Shown piece by piece: positions 39,039-44,466 of a stretch of 44,466 nucleotides of DNA. A program made the translations under genes and the position numbers. Position 1 is the stretch's first letter, and each line of letters opens with the position of its first letter. Origin of the DNA: Christensenella sp. UBA3792 (GTDB taxonomy: Bacteria > Bacillota > Clostridia > Christensenellales > CAG-138). The notes beneath the pieces are model-generated. The model searched no databases and was not told the origin of the DNA. It worked only from the letters and a program-made list of their open reading frames with translations. Where the stretch lies: NCBI GenBank assembly GCA_002369195.1, contig DFEW01000066.1:1-44466 (forward strand), read 5' to 3'.

Positions 39039-39212
39039 ACTTATCCCCTTCCATATTGAAGTACCTTAATCATACACGATTTTTTTGAAAAAGGAAAGTA
39101 TAAAAACGAGTTTTTTTGCTAAATATTTGCGTATTTTTCGTGAAGAATGCACGGGAATGTAAAAATATAAGAAAAGTTGTTGCAAAAAGATATGGTAATC
39201 GGCAAACGCCTA

Positions 39213-39221
39213 TGCTATAAT
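39213..39221 (+). promoter_or_regulatory. Extended -10 promoter of the hydrogenase operon
   Basis: TGC-TATAAT (TATAAT at 39216-39221) is an extended -10 element 38 bases before the NuoE-like start codon. No clear -35 is seen in the AT-rich gap 39039-39259. Confidence 0.6.
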
Positions 39222-39259
39222 ATTTGATGGTCAGGAATCTGAACTTTCAAGGAGGATGT

Positions 39260-39757
39260 ATGACGAACAAGATTACCCAGATCCCGTTTAGGGGAACACC
39301 CGAACAGGAAGCACAGCTCAAAGAAGTCATTGAACAGCACAAGGGTCATTCCGACGCGATGATGCCCGTGCTGCAGAAGGCACAGGAAATCTACGGTTAT
39401 CTGCCGATCGAAGTGCAGACGATGGTCGCAGAGGGTCTCGGCGTATCGCTCGAGCAGGTCTACGGCGTTTCCACGTTCTATTCGTGGTTCACGCTCGAGC
39501 CGAAGGGCGAGCATCTCATCCGTGTCTGTCTCGGTACCGCCTGCTATGTCAAGGGCTCCGCGGATATCCTTGCGGAACTCGAGCGTCTGCTCGGCATCAA
39601 GGCAGGTCACACGACCAACGACGGCAAGTTCACGCTCGAAGCAACGCGCTGCCTCGGCTGCTGCGGTCTTGCACCGGTCATGACCATCGACGACGAAGTA
39701 TTCGGCCGCCTGGTCCCGGCAGACGTCAAGGGCATTGTAGAAAAATTCCGCGCATAA
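39260..39757 (+). CDS. hydC: NuoE/HydC-type [2Fe-2S] subunit of NADH-dependent hydrogenase
   Basis: ATG 39260 follows AAGGAGG; the 12-codon longer frame overlaps the promoter region. The 165-residue product matches the 24-kDa (NuoE) family, with cluster ligands C90 and C95 (CLGTACY) and C131 and C135 (CLGCC). Within bifurcating [FeFe]-hydrogenases it is HydC, which passes electrons with HydB and HydA. Here it is followed by regulatory genes and then by HydB/NuoF at 43862, so it belongs to a hydrogenase/NADH oxidoreductase operon. The hydA gene would lie beyond the window. A formate-dehydrogenase or NADH:ferredoxin complex is the alternative. Confidence 0.88.
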   Translation: MTNKITQIPFRGTPEQEAQLKEVIEQHKGHSDAMMPVLQKAQEIYGYLPIEVQTMVAEGLGVSLEQVYGVSTFYSWFTLEPKGEHLIRVCLGTACYVKGSADILAELERLLGIKAGHTTNDGKFTLEATRCLGCCGLAPVMTIDDEVFGRLVPADVKGIVEKFRA

Positions 39758-39773
39758 CCGAAAGGACACGAAC

Positions 39774-40112
39774 ATGACTATCCGGGAGATGGCTGAACGC
39801 ATCGAAGCGACGGTTTATGCAGAGCCGGATCAGCTCGACATCGATCTTCAGGGCGCCTTCGGCAGCGACATGATGAGCGACGTACTGGCATTCGCGGATG
39901 ACCGCGACGTGCTGCTGACGGGACTTTTGAACCCGCAGATCGTTCGCACCGCGCATATGCTCGATATGAGCTGCATCATCATCGTGCGCGGCAAGAAGGC
40001 AACCGATGAGATCAAAACGCTTGCGGCGCAGAATCACATCGCGCTTCTCGAAACGAAGCTGACGATGTACGAGGCAAGCGGCAAACTGTATGAAGGCGGT
40101 TTGGGACGATGA
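39774..40112 (+). CDS. DRTGG-domain protein
   Basis: The 112-residue protein matches the DRTGG domain: a Ser/Asp-rich start GSDMMSDVLAF, LLTGLLNPQIVRTAHML and CIIIVRGKKATDEI. DRTGG domains occur next to CBS/HPr-kinase type regulators and, alone, in hydrogenase operons; the ligand is unknown. GAAAGGA precedes the start, 16 bp after hydC. The stop overlaps the next gene by four bases (ATGA). Confidence 0.82.
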   Translation: MTIREMAERIEATVYAEPDQLDIDLQGAFGSDMMSDVLAFADDRDVLLTGLLNPQIVRTAHMLDMSCIIIVRGKKATDEIKTLAAQNHIALLETKLTMYEASGKLYEGGLGR

Positions 40113-40540
40113 ACGAGAACGAACCGCTGCACTTTCATTACGATGTGGACGGCAACAACTTCACGTCCGCGGGAGAAGCATCCGTACAGGTTAAGCGCAT
40201 GCTTCGTCAGATGGGATTCCATCCCGATCTGATTCGCCGGATCTCCGTCGCGATGTACGAGGGGGAGATCAACATGGTCATTCATGCAAAGGGCGGAGAC
40301 GCGGATGTGTATGTGACGCCGGAATGCATCACAGTCATCTTAAAGGACGTCGGTCCCGGCATCAAGGATGTCAATCTTGCGATGCAGGAAGGGTATTCGA
40401 CGGCTCCGGACAACATCCGTTCGCTCGGTTTCGGCGCAGGCATGGGTTTGCCGAATATGAAACGGTATTCGGACGAACTCAAAATCGATTCGGTGGTCGG
40501 CGTCGGCACGACGATCGAAATGAAGTTTCTGCCGGCATAA
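40109..40540 (+). CDS. HATPase_c protein, anti-sigma-factor (RsbW/SpoIIAB) type
   Basis: The 143-residue single-domain protein has the GHKL ATP-binding fold: the N box region RISVAMYEGEINMVIHA, the G1 motif KDVGPGIKD, the lid segment SLGFGAGMGLPNMK and the end GVGTTIEMKF. Its small size and lack of a phospho-acceptor domain resemble anti-sigma kinases. It starts inside the stop of the DRTGG gene. A role in phosphorylating or binding the hydrogenase regulators nearby is inferred from its constant company with HydS-like genes. Confidence 0.82.
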   Translation: MNENEPLHFHYDVDGNNFTSAGEASVQVKRMLRQMGFHPDLIRRISVAMYEGEINMVIHAKGGDADVYVTPECITVILKDVGPGIKDVNLAMQEGYSTAPDNIRSLGFGAGMGLPNMKRYSDELKIDSVVGVGTTIEMKFLPA

Positions 40541-40549
40541 GGAGGACGC

Positions 40550-41845
40550 ATGATCGTATACAAGCATTCCGTATTGCTTGACGCGGACAAGTGCAAGGGG
40601 TGTACCACCTGCTTGCGCCGCTGCCCCACGCAGGCAATTCGCATTCGCGACGGAAAAGCTTGTATCAATCCGAACCTCTGTATCGACTGCGGAGAATGCA
40701 TCCGCCATTGCCCCTACAAAGCGAAAAAAGCTGATTTCGACACTTGGGATTCGTTGGATCGCAGCAAGTTCCTGATCGCGCTGCCCGCGCCGTCTCTGTT
40801 CGGCCAGTTTGCGAATCTCGATGATGCCGACTATCTCATGCAGGGGCTGATGGATCTGGGCTTTTCCGATATTTTCGAAGTCGCAAAAGCTGCGGAGCTC
40901 GTCACGGACTATACGCGCGCGTACATGCAGCGCATGGGCGACGCGCAGGCGCCGTTTATCAGCACGGCGTGTCCGGTCGTGGTGCGGCTCATCTCGCTAC
41001 GGTTCCCGACGCTCCGGAACAAGATGGTTCCCGTTGCGCCGCCGATCGAGCTTGCTGGCAAGCTCGCAAAGGAACGTGCGCTGGAACGGCATCCCGACCT
41101 CAAGCCGGAGGATATCAAGACCGTGTTCATCTCCCCGTGCCCCGCGAAGGTCAGCTGGGTCAAGAACACGCCGGCGGACAAGGAATGCTACATCGACTAT
41201 GTGGTATCCATGAGCGAAATCTACTTCCGCCTGCTCTCGAAGATGGACCGCAAGAAAACGCCGAAGGTCACGTCGGAAACCGGCGCGATCGGCATGAGCT
41301 GGCCGTCCTCGGGCGGGGAAGCGAGCGCACTAATGAACGATCACTATCTGGCGGCGGACGGCGTTGAAAACATCATCCGCGTGCTGGACGACATCGAGAT
41401 GGGACATTTCCCCGACCTGAAATTCGTCGAAATGAACGCATGCCCCGGCGGCTGCGTCGGCGGTGTCCTGGCCGTGGAAAACCCGTATATCGCGCGCGTG
41501 CGCATTCGCTCGCTCCAGCGGTATATGCCGATCGTTCAAAACCGCATTTCGCTTGCGGAGGGAGAACCGATCCCGCGCGAGATTCTCACGGTTGAACCGG
41601 GCGAGTACAGTTCCGCCGAGCTTTTGAACACGGACTTTGCGCAGTCGTTCCGCATGATGTCGGAAATCGAACGCATCTGGAAACAGCTTCCGGGCATGGA
41701 CTGCGGCTCCTGCGGCGCACCGACGTGCCGCGCACATGCGGAGGATGTCGTTCGCGGCGAATCGTCGCTCGACGACTGCGTGATCCGCATGAGAGAACAG
41801 CTCAAGTCCCTGCAGAGGGAAGACAGCAAAGGAGATAACGCATGA
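40550..41845 (+). CDS. HydS-like sensory [FeFe]-hydrogenase homologue
   Basis: The 431-residue protein starts behind AAGGAGG. Residues 10-60 hold two [4Fe-4S] ferredoxin motifs (CKGCTTCLRRCP, CIDCGECIRHCP). The H-cluster region keeps the four ligand cysteines: C141 (STACP), C197 (SPCPAK), C298 and C302 (ACPGGC). The proton-transfer cysteine that precedes C141 in catalytic hydrogenases (TSCCP) is Ala140. That Cys-to-Ala change is characteristic of low-activity sensory HydS proteins. A C-terminal [4Fe-4S] domain follows (C385, C388, C393, C410), without a PAS domain. Its stop overlaps the next gene by four bases. It probably senses H2 or redox state rather than carrying the main flux. Confidence 0.87.
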   Translation: MIVYKHSVLLDADKCKGCTTCLRRCPTQAIRIRDGKACINPNLCIDCGECIRHCPYKAKKADFDTWDSLDRSKFLIALPAPSLFGQFANLDDADYLMQGLMDLGFSDIFEVAKAAELVTDYTRAYMQRMGDAQAPFISTACPVVVRLISLRFPTLRNKMVPVAPPIELAGKLAKERALERHPDLKPEDIKTVFISPCPAKVSWVKNTPADKECYIDYVVSMSEIYFRLLSKMDRKKTPKVTSETGAIGMSWPSSGGEASALMNDHYLAADGVENIIRVLDDIEMGHFPDLKFVEMNACPGGCVGGVLAVENPYIARVRIRSLQRYMPIVQNRISLAEGEPIPREILTVEPGEYSSAELLNTDFAQSFRMMSEIERIWKQLPGMDCGSCGAPTCRAHAEDVVRGESSLDDCVIRMREQLKSLQREDSKGDNA

Positions 41846-42171
41846 CGGTAAACGAACTGATCGAACAAACGGGATGCAAACCGCTGCTGCTGTCCGAAGG
41901 CGACCGGGAGGTGACCGGCGGATACGCGGGCGATCTGTTGAGTTGGGTCATGGGCCGCGCGCAAAGCGGCGACTGCTGGGTCACGATCATGTCGAACGTG
42001 AACGTGGCGGCGGTCGGTCAGCTGACGGACTGCGCCTGCATCGTGTTTTCCGAAGGCGTGCAGCCGGACGAAGCGGTCGTCAACGCAGCGAAGCTGCACG
42101 GACTCAACCTGCTTCTGACGGAGAAATCCACGTTTGAGATGTGCGCCGAGGTCGGTGCTCTGCTCAAATGA
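41842..42171 (+). CDS. Second DRTGG-domain protein
   Basis: A 109-residue relative of the protein at 39774, with the pattern VTGGYAGDLLSWVMG, WVTIMSNVNVAAVGQL and CIVFSEGVQPDEAVV. It overlaps its neighbours by four bases at both ends, so it is co-translated with the HydS-like gene and with the PHP gene. The function is unknown; it presumably forms part of the same signalling module. Confidence 0.78.
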   Translation: MTVNELIEQTGCKPLLLSEGDREVTGGYAGDLLSWVMGRAQSGDCWVTIMSNVNVAAVGQLTDCACIVFSEGVQPDEAVVNAAKLHGLNLLLTEKSTFEMCAEVGALLK

Positions 42172-42887
42172 GGACGCTACGGTACGATCTGCATCTGCAT
42201 TCCTGCCTGTCTCCCTGCGGAGACATGGATATGACGCCGTGCAACATAGCGGGCATGGCGCATTTGAATGAACTCGATCTCGTTGCGCTGACCGATCATA
42301 ACACGACGGACAACTGTCCCGCGTTCTTTGCGGCATGTGAAGAATACGGCATCGTGCCGGTCGCGGGCATGGAACTGACGACGGCGGAAGATGTGCATCT
42401 GCTGTGCATCTTTGAAACGCTCGATGACGCGACAGCGTTCGGCGAGGAGGTTCGGACGCACCGGATGCGGATCAAGAACCGCACGGAGATTTTCGGCGAG
42501 CAACCGATCCTGAACGAACGGGACGAAAAGATCGGAGAGGATCCGCACTTTCTGCCCGCCGCGACGGATCTCGATCTCGAACAGGCGGCGACGCTCGTTG
42601 AAGCGCACGGCGGCATCTGCTGGCCGGCGCATATCGACCGCGACGCAAACGGACTTCTTGCGGTGCTCGGTTTTTTCCCGCCGGAACCGGTGTTTAAGAT
42701 CGCGGAACTGCGGGATGCGAACAATCGCGCGCTTGCGGGGGATCGAAAGATCGTCGTCTGCTCGGATGCGCACCGGCTTTGGGAGATCGGAGAGGCGGGC
42801 GGCACGCTGACGCTCGACACCGACGAAACACGGCCGGAGGCCGTACGGCATGCGCTGTTTCAAACGCTTCGGGAGGGGACGCTGTGA
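42168..42887 (+). CDS. PHP-domain phosphoesterase
   Basis: The start at 42168 overlaps the preceding stop by four bases. The 239-residue protein has the PHP metal-binding motifs: DLHLHSCLSPCG, LVALTDHNT, MELTT, the His of CWPAHIDRD and VVCSDAHRLWEIGE. PHP proteins hydrolyse phosphoester bonds using three metal ions. The hydrogenase operon's pairing with DRTGG and HATPase genes suggests a role in removing phosphate from a regulator or second messenger, which is inference. The next gene starts inside its stop (GTGA). Confidence 0.85.
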   Translation: MRTLRYDLHLHSCLSPCGDMDMTPCNIAGMAHLNELDLVALTDHNTTDNCPAFFAACEEYGIVPVAGMELTTAEDVHLLCIFETLDDATAFGEEVRTHRMRIKNRTEIFGEQPILNERDEKIGEDPHFLPAATDLDLEQAATLVEAHGGICWPAHIDRDANGLLAVLGFFPPEPVFKIAELRDANNRALAGDRKIVVCSDAHRLWEIGEAGGTLTLDTDETRPEAVRHALFQTLREGTL

Positions 42888-43438
42888 AGGAGCTTTCGCT
42901 GAACATTCTGGATATCGCGCAGAACTCGATCCGCGCCGAAGCGACGTGCATCGAAATTCTGATCGACGAGACGGAAACGACGCTCGCGCTGACGATCCGC
43001 GACAACGGCTGCGGCATGTCGGAGGACTTCGTCAAGACCGTGACCGATCCGTTTTCCACCACGCGCACCACGCGCAAGGTCGGAATGGGGATCCCGCTTT
43101 TAAAGCTTGCGGCGGAACAGACGGGCGGCACGTTTTCGATCACATCGGTGGAACGTTCGGTTGATCCCGCGCACTGCGGAACGACGATAAGCGCGACGTT
43201 CGATAAAACACATTTGGACTTCACGCCGCTCGGTGACGTGGTTTCTACGATTGTCCTGCTGATTCGCGCGAGCGCTTCGACGGATTACGTCTTCCGGCAT
43301 ACGATGCCGGACAGAATGGTTTCGCTCGACACGCGTGAGATTCGGCAGGTGTTGGGGGACGAGGTACCTCTGGATGAATATGAGGTCCTCGCATGGATCC
43401 GGGATATGCTGAAGGAGCAATACGCTTCGGAGGCTTAA
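42884..43438 (+). CDS. HATPase_c sensor-kinase-like protein
   Basis: The GTG start at 42884 overlaps the PHP stop; there is no other good start before the KELSLNILDIAQNSIRA region. The 184-residue product has the ATP-binding domain with N box LDIAQNSIRAEA, G1 IRDNGCGMSEDF, a TRKVGMGIPLLKLAAEQ lid and GGTFSITS. It has no HisKA domain, so it cannot autophosphorylate in the usual way. A C-terminal tail follows (STDYVFRHTMPDRMVSL). Together with the protein at 40109 it makes two ATP-binding regulators in one operon. Confidence 0.8.
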   Translation: MKELSLNILDIAQNSIRAEATCIEILIDETETTLALTIRDNGCGMSEDFVKTVTDPFSTTRTTRKVGMGIPLLKLAAEQTGGTFSITSVERSVDPAHCGTTISATFDKTHLDFTPLGDVVSTIVLLIRASASTDYVFRHTMPDRMVSLDTREIRQVLGDEVPLDEYEVLAWIRDMLKEQYASEA

Positions 43439-43474
43439 AATATTCGACAAAAATAGAACGAAAGGATCAAACAC

Positions 43475-43846
43475 ATGAAAACATTGGAAGAACTTGCGCA
43501 GATTCGTGACAGAATGAAGAACAAGGTCGCGCTTCGGGAAGGCAGCGGTGAGATTCGCGTGGTTGTCGGCATGGCAACGTGCGGCATCGCGGCAGGTGCG
43601 CGCCCCGTTCTGAACGCCTTTGTCGAACAGGTCGCGGAACAGAATCTCGGCGAGCGTGTCACCGTCACGCAGACCGGCTGCATCGGCATGTGCCGCTTTG
43701 AGCCGATCGTTGAGGTTTTCGAAGGGGACAAGGAACGTACAACCTACGTCAAGGTCAAGCCCGAAATGGTTCCCGAGATCATCAAAGAGCATCTCATCGG
43801 CGGCAAGCCCGTCACAAAATATACCATCGGTGCGGTGGAAGGTTAA
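43475..43846 (+). CDS. Thioredoxin-like [2Fe-2S] ferredoxin
   Basis: The 123-residue protein has a ferredoxin fold with cluster ligands in MATCGIAAGAR and TGCIGMCRFEP (one Cys in the first, two in the second; a fourth ligand is replaced). It matches the small [2Fe-2S] subunits that occur beside HydB in bifurcating hydrogenases and that are homologous to the N-terminus of HydB. It starts behind AAAGGA. It likely carries electrons to or from HydB. Confidence 0.82.
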   Translation: MKTLEELAQIRDRMKNKVALREGSGEIRVVVGMATCGIAAGARPVLNAFVEQVAEQNLGERVTVTQTGCIGMCRFEPIVEVFEGDKERTTYVKVKPEMVPEIIKEHLIGGKPVTKYTIGAVEG

Positions 43847-43861
43847 CGGAGGAATAGAAGA

Positions 43862-44466
43862 ATGATTCGTACGCATGTTTTGATTTGCGGCGGTACGGGT
43901 TGTACCTCTTCCGGCAGCGTCAAGATCGCTGCGATGATGGAAGAAGAAATCGCAAAAAAAGGCCTTGCTGAAGAAGTAAAAGTCGTTCGTACCGGCTGCT
44001 TCGGTCTGTGCGCGCTTGGCCCCGTCATGATCGTGTATCCGGAGGGTACGTTCTACAGCCGCGTGAAGCTCGAGGACGTTCCGGAGATCGTCGAAGAACA
44101 CCTCTTGAAGGGCCGCGTTGTCGACCGTCTCGTGTATCGTGAAACCGAAGGCGATGAAAAGGTCGAGGTTCCGTCCCTGCAGGAAACCGGATTCTACAAG
44201 ACGCAGATGCGTGTTGCGCTTCGCAACTGCGGCGTCATCAACCCGGAAGTCATCGACGAGTACATCGCGATGGACGGCTATGCCGCACTCGGCAAAGTCC
44301 TTACCGAGATGACCCCGGAAGAGGTCATTCAGGTCATGAAGGACTCCGGTCTTCGCGGCAGAGGCGGCGCGGGCTTCCCGACCGGCATGAAGTGGGACTT
44401 CGCGGCGCGCAATAAGGTTCCGCAGAAGTACGTCGTCTGCAACGCGGACGAGGGCGACCCCGGCGC
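43862..44466 (+). CDS. hydB: HydB/NuoF-type flavoprotein subunit (partial, 5' end only)
   Basis: ATG 43862 follows CGGAGG by eight bases and the frame runs off the window end after about 201 codons. The N-terminus is a thioredoxin-like [2Fe-2S] domain ([12 protein letters not shown] and [11 protein letters not shown]), as in HydB. The NuoF core begins with [16 protein letters not shown], the NAD/FMN-binding signature. HydB binds FMN, oxidises or reduces NAD and is the site of flavin-based electron bifurcation in trimeric [FeFe]-hydrogenases. The C-terminal [4Fe-4S] domain and hydA are outside the window. Confidence 0.9.
   Translation, partial: MIRTHVLICGGTGCTSSGSVKIAAMMEEEIAKKGLAEEVKVVRTGCFGLCALGPVMIVYPEGTFYSRVKLEDVPEIVEEHLLKGRVVDRLVYRETEGDEKVEVPSLQETGFYKTQMRVALRNCGVINPEVIDEYIAMDGYAALGKVLTEMTPEEVIQVMKDSGLRGRGGAGFPTGMKWDFAARNKVPQKYVVCNADEGDPG

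Noticed and set aside
39060..39215. Possible Rex (redox) operator before the hydrogenase operon
   Set aside because: I looked for a TTGTTAA-N4-TTAACAA-like palindrome in this AT-rich gap; only TTGTTGCAAAA occurs, without a matching half.

Overview
The window looks like chromosome of an anaerobic, low-redox Firmicute, most likely a GC-rich gut-type member of the Clostridia. The grounds are Gram-positive style Shine-Dalgarno sequences, many lipoproteins with Lys-rich signal peptides, a trimeric-hydrogenase operon with HydS/DRTGG/PHP regulatory genes, a selenium-type molybdenum hydroxylase cluster, and a palindromic intergenic repeat of the kind scattered through gut Clostridia. No phage, IS transposase, CRISPR array, tRNA or rRNA was seen. 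No stretch longer than about 240 bases lacks a gene; the longer gaps hold promoters, terminators or the repeat.

Layout. 1-2032: the tail of a phosphoglycerate-dehydrogenase-like gene, a TipA-type MerR regulator with a 19-bp-spacer promoter, and a divergent MraY-like sugar-phosphate transferase. 2125-11608: a lipoprotein and a threonine-synthase-like PLP enzyme on the minus strand, divergent from a plus-strand operon ssnA-ygfK-xdhD-like (amidohydrolase, flavin/Fe-S oxidoreductase, [2Fe-2S]-molybdenum hydroxylase). 11737-18525: an OmpR-type response regulator and histidine kinase, a 131-bp palindromic element, then three tandem paralogous lipoproteins of unknown function. 18578-20118: a two-gene ABC importer (permease, ATPase) without its binding protein. 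20234-25797: a 55-residue membrane protein, mreC-mreD-PBP2 and an NlpC/P60 cell-wall hydrolase. 26021-28390: glycogen phosphorylase. 28551-32592: a MoxR-DUF58-transglutaminase operon. 32680-34295: a membrane-anchored phosphodiester glycosidase and a small membrane protein. 34347-37204 (minus): a fourth lipoprotein paralogue and a lipoprotein with an internal duplication. 37342-39038: a lipase-like hydrolase and a convergent SH3-domain membrane protein. 39260-end: the start of an electron-bifurcating-type [FeFe]-hydrogenase operon (NuoE/HydC, two DRTGG proteins, two HATPase proteins, a HydS-like sensory hydrogenase, a PHP phosphoesterase, a [2Fe-2S] protein and the start of HydB/NuoF).

The most interesting proposal is a cell-envelope regulon. 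An 11-bp-period direct repeat (core TTACA) lies at a nearly constant distance upstream of the -10 element of four transcription units: the two-component system itself, the lipoprotein triad, the phosphodiester glycosidase and the minus-strand lipoprotein pair. Three of the four units end in or consist of exported lipoproteins or membrane-anchored enzymes, and four of the lipoproteins are paralogues. This suggests that the OmpR-type regulator controls its own operon and a dispersed set of surface proteins. Two further genes (the NlpC/P60 hydrolase and the lipase) appear to have leaderless transcripts. All functional statements are from reading the sequence; no database search was run.
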